From the IMG/VR virus record IMGVR_UViG_3300037585_000113, positions 1 through 28,522 of that record: 28,522 nucleotides of DNA; one strand, written 5' to 3'. The position numbers were made by a program, and so were the translations under genes. This document shows, piece after piece, positions 22,024 to 28,522 of this stretch; the stretch's first letter is position 1; every line of letters starts with the position of its first letter. Origin of the DNA: a virus. The notes beneath the pieces are model-generated. The model made no database searches and had not been told where the DNA came from. It saw nothing but the letters and a program-made list of their open reading frames with translations.

Positions 22024-23096
22024 TGAAAGAACATAAGTTTAAATATGAATGGACGTTAAAAGATGCTAACTTTACAAAGGACAAAGGTAAAGTATTTAGT
22101 TGCTTTGCTTGTGGTGGTGGTTCTACAATGGGATATAAGTTAGCAGGATTTGATGTAATAGGTTGTAATGAAATAGACCCCAAAATGATTGAAGCATATA
22201 AAACAAATCACCATCCAAAATACAGTTACTTAGAACCAATACAAACTTTTAAACTTAGAAAAGATTTACCAAAAGAATTATATGACTTAGATATTTTAGA
22301 CGGCTCACCACCTTGCAGTAGTTTTTCTATGGCAGGAAATAGAGAAAAGGATTGGGGAAAAGAAAAGAAATTTAGAGAAGGTCAAGCTAATCAAGTATTA
22401 GATAATCTATTCTTTGACTTTATAGACTTAGCTAAAGAACTTCAACCTAAAGTAGTGGTCGCTGAAAATGTAAGTGGTTTAATGATGGGGGCTGCAAAGG
22501 AATATGTAAAAAAGATTTATCTAGCTTTTAAAGAAGCAGGATATCAATTAAGAATAGAACCTTATTTATTAGACGCAAGTACAATGGGTGTACCTCAAAG
22601 AAGAAGAAGGGTTTTCTTTATAGCTTTAAGAAATGATTTAGCTAATCCATTTATGGAACAAGTGGATATGTTTCAAGAAGCACCAAAGCTAGACTTAAAA
22701 TTTAATGAAAAAGAAATAACTTATAAAGACATAGAACAACCAAATACAAAGCAAGATAATATAACTCACATTCCTGAAGGTGTTCTGCCTTATTGGAAAC
22801 AAATAAAAGAAGGTAGAAGTTGTGCAGACGCACACGAAAAAGGACATTTTTTTCAAGAGTTAAAGTTAGATAGAAATAGGGCTTTGCCAACACTAAGAGC
22901 AGGAAGTAATAGTTATTACCATTATAAAGAAGAACGTCGTTTATATGATATTGAAATAATACTAGGTGGCAGTTACCCAAAAGATTATAATTTTTTAATA
23001 AATAAACCTATCTACTTAATAGGAATGAGTGTACCACCTATAATGACAGCACAAATATCAAGCAGAATATATGAACAATGGTTAAGTAATATATGA
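22023..23096 (+). CDS. C5 cytosine DNA methyltransferase, 357 aa
   Basis: The conserved motifs run in order: motif I FACGGGSTMGYKLAGFDVIG (SAM site, about 28-47), motif IV GSPPCSSFS with catalytic C98, motif VI AENV (147-150) and motif VIII VPQRRRRVFFIA (190-201). A C-terminal segment, LIGMSVPPIMTAQISSRIY, matches motif X. It transfers a methyl group from SAM to C5 of cytosine in DNA. No restriction enzyme gene is near, so it is solitary, most likely protecting phage DNA from host restriction. The target site cannot be read from the sequence. It is coupled to neighbours by TAATG and ATGA. Confidence 0.9.
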   Translation: MKEHKFKYEWTLKDANFTKDKGKVFSCFACGGGSTMGYKLAGFDVIGCNEIDPKMIEAYKTNHHPKYSYLEPIQTFKLRKDLPKELYDLDILDGSPPCSSFSMAGNREKDWGKEKKFREGQANQVLDNLFFDFIDLAKELQPKVVVAENVSGLMMGAAKEYVKKIYLAFKEAGYQLRIEPYLLDASTMGVPQRRRRVFFIALRNDLANPFMEQVDMFQEAPKLDLKFNEKEITYKDIEQPNTKQDNITHIPEGVLPYWKQIKEGRSCADAHEKGHFFQELKLDRNRALPTLRAGSNSYYHYKEERRLYDIEIILGGSYPKDYNFLINKPIYLIGMSVPPIMTAQISSRIYEQWLSNI

Positions 23097-23476
23097 AGTT
23101 TGTAATAAAAGACAATAGAGACAAGCAAAGCCTATTCAGTTACCTAAAAGAATTAGAGAACGACTACATAGTAAGTGTAAAGAAACAAAGAAACAATAGA
23201 AGCAATATGCAGAACAATTACTATTGGGCTTGTATAGTACAACCATTAGGATTAGAGCTAGGATATTTCCCAGATGAATTACATGACGCTTTAAAAATTA
23301 AGTTTTCAAGTGAATGGCAAAGCATAGAGATAAACGATAAACAAATAGGACTGCAAACAGTAAACAGTACAGCAAGAATGAATACAAAAGACTTTGAGGT
23401 ATATGTAGACCAAATAAGAATTTGGGCTTTAACAGAATTAGGTGTAAGATTAATGCTGCCAAATGAATTCAAGTGA
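23093..23476 (+). CDS. ninB: NinB-like recombination protein, 127 aa
   Basis: The family pattern shows at RNNRSNMQNNYYWACIV (about 34-50), a middle FPDELHDALKIKFSSEW, then NSTARMNTKDFEVYVDQIRIWALTELGV and a PNEF end. This fits the NinB/Orf family of ssDNA-binding recombination proteins that help annealing at replication forks. It is the last gene of the early block, joined to the methyltransferase by ATGA, and the late promoter of the packaging unit begins inside its end. NinG- and NinB-like genes in one phage match lambda-type recombination equipment. Confidence 0.7.
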   Translation: MKFVIKDNRDKQSLFSYLKELENDYIVSVKKQRNNRSNMQNNYYWACIVQPLGLELGYFPDELHDALKIKFSSEWQSIEINDKQIGLQTVNSTARMNTKDFEVYVDQIRIWALTELGVRLMLPNEFK

Positions 23477-23492
23477 TTTCTATTATATAATA
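23460..23492 (+). promoter_or_regulatory. putative phage late promoter, site D
   Basis: CAAAT (23460-23464), 15 nt, then CTATTATATAATA (23480-23492), preceded by TTT. The left box is in the end of the NinB-like gene. The start of the small terminase gene lies at 23521, leaving a leader of normal length. This would open the packaging and tail unit. Confidence 0.6.
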
Positions 23493-23520
23493 GCAACTTG
23501 ATTAATCAAATTATTTCAAA

Positions 23521-23778
23521 ATGACACACGGAGGAAAAAGAGCAGGGGCAGGGCGTAAAGCAAAAGCAGAAGAACAAAAGCTAATAGAGAATTTAACACC
23601 TATGAACCCAATGGCTTTAGAGTCATTAAAAAAAGGCTTAGAAAAAAAAGAACAATGGGCGGTTAAGTTATTCTTTGAATACTTTTACGGAAGACCACAA
23701 CAAAGAGTAGATGTTACTTCAAATGAAGAAAGCCTGAATATGCCACTTATAACATTTATAGAAACTGATACTGAGTAA
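23521..23778 (+). CDS. terS: terminase small subunit, 85 aa
   Basis: It starts MTHGGKRAGAGRKAKAEEQK, the Gly/Arg-rich opening seen in many small terminase subunits, followed by a helical part and YGRPQQRVDVTSNEE, also typical of this group. It is short compared with most TerS proteins. It would bind the packaging site and form a ring that feeds DNA to TerL. It lies directly before the large subunit, which begins by overlapping its stop codon region. The packaging site itself was not identified. Confidence 0.7.
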   Translation: MTHGGKRAGAGRKAKAEEQKLIENLTPMNPMALESLKKGLEKKEQWAVKLFFEYFYGRPQQRVDVTSNEESLNMPLITFIETDTE

Positions 23779-24967
23779 AAAATACAATCCTTTATTTGAA
23801 TCTGATTGCCGTTATTTTATAATAACAGGTGGTAGAGGTTCAGGTAAGTCTTATGCAGCAACAGTATTCTTGACTTTACTAACTATGACAAAGGGTATTA
23901 GAATACTCTTTACAAGATATACTATGACTTCAGCTCACTTATCTATTATTCCTGAATTCTTAGAAAAGATAAGCCTTTTAGGATATGAAGATGTGTTTAG
24001 TGTAAATAAAGCTGAGGTGGTAAACACAAAGAACAAGTCAGATATTTTATTTAGAGGTATTAAGACATCAGCAGGAAATCAGACAGCTAGTCTAAAGTCT
24101 TTGACAGGGGTTTCTAATTGGATATTAGATGAAGCTGAAGAACTTATTGATGAGAATATCTTTGATACAATAGACCTTAGTATTAGAGAAAAAGACATAC
24201 ATAATAGAATCATACTTATATTGAATCCTGTAACTAAAGAGCATTGGATATACGACAGGTTCTTTGAGAGCAAAGGCGTTGAAGGTGGTTTTAATGGCGT
24301 TAAAGACAATGTATGCTATATACATAGTACATACCTAGACAATAAAGAAAACCTCTCACAGAGCTTCCTAGAGCGTATTAAGAGCATAAAGCATACTAAC
24401 TTTAAAAAGTACACTCACAAAATTATGGGGGGCTGGTTAGACAAAGCGGAAGGTGTAGTCTTTGAGAATTGGAGTATAGGAGAATTTAATCCTGATGACT
24501 TACAAACTTCTTGTGGAATGGACTTTGGCTTTAGTATAGACCCTGACTCACTAACTGAAGTAGCTATTGATAAGAAGCATAAGAAGATATATCTTAAAGA
24601 ACACATATATCGTAATGGACTAAAAAGTCAAGAACTAGCTAAGATAATATTAGACAAAGTAGATGATACTTTGATAATAGCCGATTCAGCAGAACCAAGA
24701 CTAATAGCAGACCTTAAACATTTAGGTGTAAACATCAAGCCTGTTAAAAAAGGAACTATTGAAAGTGGCATAACTAGAATGCAAGATTATCAATTAATAG
24801 TAAGCCCTGAGTCTACAAACATAGCTAAAGAATTGAACAATTATGTATATGCAGATAAGGGTTCAAAATTATATGTGGACAATTACAACCACGCAATAGA
24901 CGGAATAAGATACAACATAATATACCACTTAGATAATCCAAATGCAGGGAGGTACTTTGTTCAATAA
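23771..24967 (+). CDS. terL: terminase large subunit, non-standard start, 398 aa
   Basis: Walker A GGRGSGKS (residues 20-27 if the start is 23771), Walker B WILDEAEE near 118-125 (D120, E121) and a nuclease part with MDFGFSIDPDSL, IIADSAEPRLIADL and AIDGIRYN near the end show an ATPase-nuclease packaging motor. The reading frame opens at 23762 after a TAG, and contains no ATG, GTG or TTG before the TTG at 23870, which lies after Walker A. The product LSKKYNPLFESDCRYFIITG is what I would expect for the family's N-terminus, so a CTG start at 23771 (overlapping the terS stop) is the best guess. A +1 frameshift from terS is an alternative. Confidence 0.85.
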   Translation: MSKKYNPLFESDCRYFIITGGRGSGKSYAATVFLTLLTMTKGIRILFTRYTMTSAHLSIIPEFLEKISLLGYEDVFSVNKAEVVNTKNKSDILFRGIKTSAGNQTASLKSLTGVSNWILDEAEELIDENIFDTIDLSIREKDIHNRIILILNPVTKEHWIYDRFFESKGVEGGFNGVKDNVCYIHSTYLDNKENLSQSFLERIKSIKHTNFKKYTHKIMGGWLDKAEGVVFENWSIGEFNPDDLQTSCGMDFGFSIDPDSLTEVAIDKKHKKIYLKEHIYRNGLKSQELAKIILDKVDDTLIIADSAEPRLIADLKHLGVNIKPVKKGTIESGITRMQDYQLIVSPESTNIAKELNNYVYADKGSKLYVDNYNHAIDGIRYNIIYHLDNPNAGRYFVQ

Positions 24968-24975
24968 CTAATGAG

Positions 24976-25010
24976 TAAACTAAAAATTAACTTTTTCTAT
25001 TATATTATAA
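24976..25010 (+). promoter_or_regulatory. putative phage late promoter, site E
   Basis: TAAAC (24976-24980), then 16 nt, then CTATTATATTATAA (24997-25010), preceded by TTTTT. It has the best right half but one base of extra spacing and a T for C in the left box. The tail chaperone gene starts at 25020. Confidence 0.6.
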
Positions 25011-25019
25011 CCGAACATT

Positions 25020-25661
25020 ATGAAAGTAAAGATTAAGAAGGGTGAAAAGACAAGGGAGTATAAATTAATAAACAGTTGGTCGGATGTGAGTTTGGAATCT
25101 TGGCTAAAACTTATAGACCTTGAAACAGGAAGCAAGACAAAAGAAGCAGCAGAAACAATAGCAGCTTTGTCAGATATACCAAAGCAATTAGTAAATGAGC
25201 TTAGTATAAAAGATGTAGCAGTTATAATGAGTAGGATAGCAGAGTTACAACAGGAGCAAGATAGTTCTTTAAAAAGGATAGTTAAGATAAACGGAGTTGA
25301 GTACGGATTCCACCCAGACTTAGACTCAATAACACTCGGTGAGTATGCCGACATTGAAACGTTTATCAAGAACGGAATAGAAACTCAGTTACCTGAATTG
25401 ATGGCGGTATTGTATAGACCGATAACAGAAAAGAAAAATGATATATATACTATTGCGGCTTATGATGGAGATATTAGGATGCGGACAGAAGAAATGAAAC
25501 AGATGTCAGCTGAACAGGTACAAAGTGCTTTACGGTTTTTTTTTGTTTTAGGGAAAGAGTTGTCGCTGATTTTGCCATCATATTTGATGGAGCGGCTGAA
25601 GGAAATGAATCAGCAATTGCCTCAGAATCCTTCGCAGAAAAATGGGGATGGTTCGGAGTGA
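25020..25661 (+). CDS. tail assembly chaperone, short form, 213 aa
   Basis: First gene of the tail unit. The pattern fits a gpG-like tail chaperone: a beta-rich start (KVKIKKGEKTREYKLINSW), helical parts, a segment HPDLDSITLGEYADIETFIK (about 98-117) and a C-terminal helical part ending in a polar tail. A run of nine T (25536-25544) near residues 173-175 makes a -1 slip site, which would give the long form. The zero-frame end reads FVLGKELSLILPSYLMERLKEM, a sensible helix, so both frames look used. It would coat the tape measure during tail assembly. Confidence 0.75.
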   Translation: MKVKIKKGEKTREYKLINSWSDVSLESWLKLIDLETGSKTKEAAETIAALSDIPKQLVNELSIKDVAVIMSRIAELQQEQDSSLKRIVKINGVEYGFHPDLDSITLGEYADIETFIKNGIETQLPELMAVLYRPITEKKNDIYTIAAYDGDIRMRTEEMKQMSAEQVQSALRFFFVLGKELSLILPSYLMERLKEMNQQLPQNPSQKNGDGSE

Positions 25662-25798
25662 TGTATAGATTAACAAATGGAGAGATTGTAAACTTAGAAA
25701 GAATAACAAACCTTAGCCTTTTAGAATGCTTGACTTGGCTAAGTTATGAAACAGATTTGAACTCACAAAATAAAGTAAAACATGGCAGTCAGCAATAA
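25020..25798 (+). CDS. tail assembly chaperone, -1 frameshifted long form, about 259 aa
   Basis: After T_TTT_TTT at 25538-25544 the -1 frame stays open for 84 codons to the TAA at 25796-25798. The new part reads CFRERVVADFAIIFDGAAEG at first. It then includes ESFAEKWGWFGVMYRLTNGE and IVNLERITNLSLLECLTWLS, a segment that looks like a conserved tail-chaperone extension in Bacteroidota phages. The layout equals gpG/gpGT of lambda. The part from ATG 25661 could also be read alone as a 45-residue protein. The end overlaps the start of 25782. Confidence 0.7.
25538..25544 (+). promoter_or_regulatory. -1 ribosomal frameshift site
   Basis: The heptamer T_TTT_TTT lies in the zero frame of the chaperone gene within a run of nine T. 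It fits the X_XXY_YYZ rule for -1 slippage, and the -1 frame is open beyond it whereas the +1 frame stops at once (TAG at 25549). A stimulating structure was not identified. Confidence 0.75.
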
Positions 25799-26333
25799 GA
25801 CATATAACAACGTATTGAATACTCTTTTAAGAATGGGAGAATATCATAACCAGATAAGCACAACATCAGTTGGTGATATTTGGGAAATTAACTTGGAGAA
25901 GATGGAAAAGATGCCTTTACTTCACATCAACCCCATATCAGTAGTAACAGGTGATAGCCAATTGACTTACAACTTTCAAATCTTTATTTGTGACTTAGTA
26001 AACGAAAAGTCAGATTGGACAAAGAACAATGCTGCTGCTAACTTTACAAAATTAGTTAAGACGTTAAGTAATGAACAAGATGTATTCAATGAAACATTAC
26101 AAATAGCTACAGACTTTATAGGAATGCTTAGACATTCAAAACAACAATCATTAGAGGGTGTTGATGATATTAATGCACCAATATATTTTACGCAAGACCA
26201 ATTCACATTAGAGCCATTCCAAGAAAGGTTTGACAATTTGCTTTGTGGTTATGTCTTTCAGATAGGTGTCTTAGTACAGAATGACTTTGAAGCCTGTACG
26301 ATTCCTGTATCTTCAAGCGGTGCAGGATATTAA
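25782..26333 (+). CDS. tail completion/neck-type protein, 183 aa
   Basis: Alpha/beta soluble protein (IWEINLEKMEKMPLLHINPI near 33-52, QLTYNFQIFICDLVNEKSDW, QFTLEPFQERFDNLLCGYVF, QIGVLVQNDFE). The alternation resembles tail terminator or tail-to-head joining proteins. It directly follows the chaperone and precedes small tail proteins. Ends with a TAATG junction. The call rests on size and place; no family was recognised with certainty. Confidence 0.5.
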   Translation: MAVSNKTYNNVLNTLLRMGEYHNQISTTSVGDIWEINLEKMEKMPLLHINPISVVTGDSQLTYNFQIFICDLVNEKSDWTKNNAAANFTKLVKTLSNEQDVFNETLQIATDFIGMLRHSKQQSLEGVDDINAPIYFTQDQFTLEPFQERFDNLLCGYVFQIGVLVQNDFEACTIPVSSSGAGY

Positions 26334-26398
26334 TGAAGTTTAAAATAGGAAAATATAGAATAGAAATAGGATTTTTTAAAATAACAATAAAATTATAA
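26333..26398 (+). CDS. micro-ORF, 21 aa
   Basis: TAATG opens it. MKFKIGKYRIEIGFFKITIK is basic, alternating, and looks like one or two beta strands. It ends 1 nt before the ATG at 26400, so it may be a bridge for reinitiation. A real peptide role is possible but cannot be shown. Confidence 0.35.
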   Translation: MKFKIGKYRIEIGFFKITIKL

Positions 26399-26399
26399 A

Positions 26400-26849
26400 A
26401 TGGCAGATTTAGTAACAACAATAACAGAAACAGTTACTTTGAATAACTCTTTAAGAGGTTCAAGTAATACTTTAACAACAACAGGCATAGTAGATGTATT
26501 TGAAAGAATATTAACTTGTACTCATTCACAGACTACAACAGTAGCAGTATTTGCGTCAACTCCTCATGGTGCTGATGGTGCTTTAGATGTAGAAAACTGT
26601 AAGTATTTAAGAGTAACTAATTTGAGTACAGACCAAGACATGAAAGTAGCTTTTGTAACTTCAGGAACAAACTATCAAGTAACTGTAAGAGCAGGAGGTT
26701 CTCATATCTTATTCCAAGCTGAAGAAGCATTAATTGGTGGAGAAGATGCAGCTCCTGCATTTGGTACATTAGCAGACTTAGTAACTGTAGAGGTAAGACC
26801 ATCAGCTTCAGAGGATGTTCAGGTAGAAGTGTTTGCAGGGCTTGTATAA
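26400..26849 (+). CDS. structural protein, 149 aa, unknown
   Basis: Thr/Val/Ser-rich, probably all-beta protein (TTITETVTLNNSLRGSSNTL, KYLRVTNLSTDQDMKVAFVT, YQVTVRAGGSHILFQAEEAL). No signal peptide and no membrane segment. It lies between two tail-completion candidates and is joined by TAATG to the next gene. The composition fits a virion protein such as a tail or head surface component, or a second tail tube candidate. No family recognised. Confidence 0.55.
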   Translation: MADLVTTITETVTLNNSLRGSSNTLTTTGIVDVFERILTCTHSQTTTVAVFASTPHGADGALDVENCKYLRVTNLSTDQDMKVAFVTSGTNYQVTVRAGGSHILFQAEEALIGGEDAAPAFGTLADLVTVEVRPSASEDVQVEVFAGLV

Positions 26850-27403
26850 TGGCTAGTAGCGTAGAAAATTATCTTAATAGTTTAGGTAAGTATGTAGTCA
26901 AGCAATCAAGGACTATGCTAACTAAGGCTAAAAAGAATGTTAATAAGGATTTGTATAATTCTATTAGCTATAAAGTAGTGCCTGATGGTGATGGTTTTGC
27001 TTTACAATTTTTTATGTTAAATTACGGACAGTTTGTAGATAAAGGAGTTTCAGGAAATAAAAAAATACAAGATTATACAACTTGGGATAAAAGAAAGGTT
27101 GAAAGCCCTTTTAAATATAAATCCAAAGGACCCCCAATAGATATAATTTCAAAATGGATAAAAGCAAGAGGAATAAAGCCTGAAGGTACAGGTAGAGGTA
27201 GGTCTAAAAAAACAGGGCAATATATATCAGGTTTAGCTTATTTGATAAGTAGGTCAATTAAAAGAGATGGGATAAAAAGCCTTAGCTTCTTTCAAAGACC
27301 TTTAGGGCTTGGACTTGAGAAATTCCCTACAGACTTATTAGGAGCAGTAAAAGAAGATATTTTAAACACGTTAAATAAAGAAACAATAACACAAGTAAAC
27401 TAA
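26849..27403 (+). CDS. HK97 gp10-like tail completion/neck protein, 184 aa
   Basis: A basic N-terminal helix leads to FFMLNYGQFVDKGVSG (about 53-68), then PPIDIISKWIKARGIKPEG, then ISGLAYLISRSIKRDGIKSL near 125-145. The order of a YxxFVDxG motif, a helix with WIK and a basic C-terminal helix fits HK97 gp10-like minor tail/neck proteins. It lies in the tail unit with TAATG on both sides. It would join or finish the tail end during assembly. Confidence 0.65.
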   Translation: MASSVENYLNSLGKYVVKQSRTMLTKAKKNVNKDLYNSISYKVVPDGDGFALQFFMLNYGQFVDKGVSGNKKIQDYTTWDKRKVESPFKYKSKGPPIDIISKWIKARGIKPEGTGRGRSKKTGQYISGLAYLISRSIKRDGIKSLSFFQRPLGLGLEKFPTDLLGAVKEDILNTLNKETITQVN

Positions 27404-28522
27404 TGGCAAATACAATCATAACACAATATCCTTTATATAACAAACTTCCTGTAGGTCAAGAGTTTATGTTTTCTGTAACCAACTCTATGACAGTAGCGCT
27501 TGAAAAGAGTGTTAAATTTGTTGCATATGTTTATGTTAGTGATGGTCAGCCACCTAATACTTCTGTTAATACTGACTTAATAGGTACTTTTAAAACAACA
27601 CCAAATAATAAAGGAACAGGGATATTTGATTTTAGAGGTCTTTTAGAAAGCTATGTGAGTCCTGATAATTTATCCCCAAATACTTTAACCAAATATAAAG
27701 GAGTAGCAGGTGGTGGTTTACTCCAATATCCTATTCATATTATTGATAAATTTTCTAAACAAACAAAAGTGCTTAGATATGTAGTATTCAAGTTTACTAC
27801 TGAATATTTAGACACAACTGCATCACCTCCTGCTTTAGTAGAAGCCCCTGATGCTATTTCACCTTTGTATCAAGTCTTTGATGGATATTTAAAACATTCT
27901 AACGTTCTACATAGGGGCGGCTTAGGTTGGGATTTTGGTTTTGATTTGCAAGATTTTGATTTAGGCACATCTAGTAAGAAATTCTTAACAAATGCACCTA
28001 CAACACAATATGCAAACATTGGTGATTATGGAACATTATCTTTTTTTACAAAAGGGATTACTTCTGGTACAGACACAGTAACTAAAATCATATTGTCTTA
28101 TTACCCAACAACAGGACCTACCCTATCAGAAACTGTAGACGTAACGCAGTCCAATGGAGCTTACAATATATCAAGTGGAGGTGGCTTGGGTAATATATCT
28201 AAGTCCTTACTTTATTTTGGTTGTTTTCCTGCTAATTTAAGGAATTGGAGTTCTAACTTTCAAACTATGGTTACAGCAGGTGCGGTAGAGGGTGGATATT
28301 ATACAGTACAAGCATTTGATGGTGGTACAGCAGCATCTTCACTATATACAATCAATGTTAATTGCCCTGATTTGAAAGGTTATGAAAGTATTAGATTAGC
28401 TTGGTTGAATCAATGGGGTGTTTGGGATTATTATACATTCACTAAAAAATCTATAAAAACAATATCTACTAAAGGGAGTACATACGAACAATTAGGTGGA
28501 ACTTGGAATGATAGTCTTTATA
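27403..28522 (+). CDS. tail protein, N-terminal part (continues at 1-447)
   Basis: The ATG follows the gp10-like gene by TAATG. The frame is open to the window's end and matches the frame at base 1, giving 479 residues on the circle. The protein is beta-rich, with Thr, Gly, Tyr and Phe (GTFKTTPNNKGTGIFDFRGL; HRGGLGWDFGFDLQDFDLGT; ILSYYPTTGPTLSETVDVTQ). The middle part resembles beta-sandwich domains. No signal peptide or enzyme motif. Its place before the hub-like protein suggests a distal tail or tail-tip component. Confidence 0.65.
   Translation, partial: MANTIITQYPLYNKLPVGQEFMFSVTNSMTVALEKSVKFVAYVYVSDGQPPNTSVNTDLIGTFKTTPNNKGTGIFDFRGLLESYVSPDNLSPNTLTKYKGVAGGGLLQYPIHIIDKFSKQTKVLRYVVFKFTTEYLDTTASPPALVEAPDAISPLYQVFDGYLKHSNVLHRGGLGWDFGFDLQDFDLGTSSKKFLTNAPTTQYANIGDYGTLSFFTKGITSGTDTVTKIILSYYPTTGPTLSETVDVTQSNGAYNISSGGGLGNISKSLLYFGCFPANLRNWSSNFQTMVTAGAVEGGYYTVQAFDGGTAASSLYTINVNCPDLKGYESIRLAWLNQWGVWDYYTFTKKSIKTISTKGSTYEQLGGTWNDSLY
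28396..28522. repeat. terminal direct repeat, right copy
   Basis: Exact copy of bases 1-127; see the left copy. The joint gives a circle of 28,395 bp with one unbroken gene across it. Confidence 0.95.

Noticed and set aside
1-28522. Integrase, repressor, tRNA or DNA polymerase genes
   Set aside because: Looked for and not seen on either strand; a lytic or plasmid-like life style remains open.

Overview
This window reads as a complete circular genome of a small tailed phage (siphovirus type) of a Bacteroidota host. The first 127 bases are repeated exactly at the end (1-127 = 28396-28522), and one tail gene reads in frame across the join, so the unique circle is 28,395 bp. Evidence for the host phylum: the DNA is AT-rich; start codons are preceded by A/T-rich sequence with no Shine-Dalgarno pattern; there are promoter boxes of the Bacteroidota type (TAnnTTTG); and many proteins belong to families I associate with Bacteroidota phages (DUF3127-type SSB, DUF6712-type head completion protein, XkdF-type protease, a short coiled-coil tape measure). 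Every gene I accept is on the + strand. Family assignments come from reading the translations; no search was run.

Layout, going round the circle. (1) A control region at 15107-15334 holds a large imperfect dyad, three TTG(TG)TTAAT repeats and a Bacteroidota-type promoter. (2) An early block at 15335-23476 holds small unknown proteins, a putative recombination protein, the SSB, a DnaA-domain-IV-like protein, a winged-helix initiator with repeats inside its gene (candidate origin), NinG- and NinB-like recombination proteins, a small sigma-like protein, zinc-binding proteins, a DUF3310 protein and a solitary C5 cytosine methyltransferase. No DNA polymerase, helicase, integrase or repressor was recognised. 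(3) Late block 1 at 23477-28522 and on to 5668 holds TerS, TerL, a tail assembly chaperone with a -1 frameshift site, tail completion proteins, a tail-tip/hub protein, a fibre and the tape measure. (4) Late block 2 at 5705-12939 holds the protease, scaffold, major capsid protein, a candidate tail tube, decoration or adhesin-like proteins including a LamG-like one, the portal and DUF6712. (5) A lysis/accessory block at 12939-15106 holds small membrane proteins, a DUF5675 candidate endolysin, a secreted outer-membrane-barrel-like protein and a metallophosphoesterase.

Three observations stand out. First, five late-region sites share a two-part motif, CAAAC - 15 nt - CTATTATATTA, with nearly fixed spacing. 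They sit at the starts of the packaging, tail, protease, scaffold/capsid and portal segments, and the early block encodes a sigma-like protein that could read them. Second, the tail chaperone gene has a T9 run with a canonical T_TTT_TTT slip site, opening an 84-codon extension in the -1 frame. Third, the TerL reading frame, which contains an intact Walker A motif, has no ATG, GTG or TTG upstream of that motif.

Genes are packed very tightly: 14 junctions are TAATG and several more are ATGA or 8-nt overlaps, which suggests translation by termination-reinitiation. The portal and capsid genes lie downstream of the tail genes, not directly after the terminase as in most siphoviruses.
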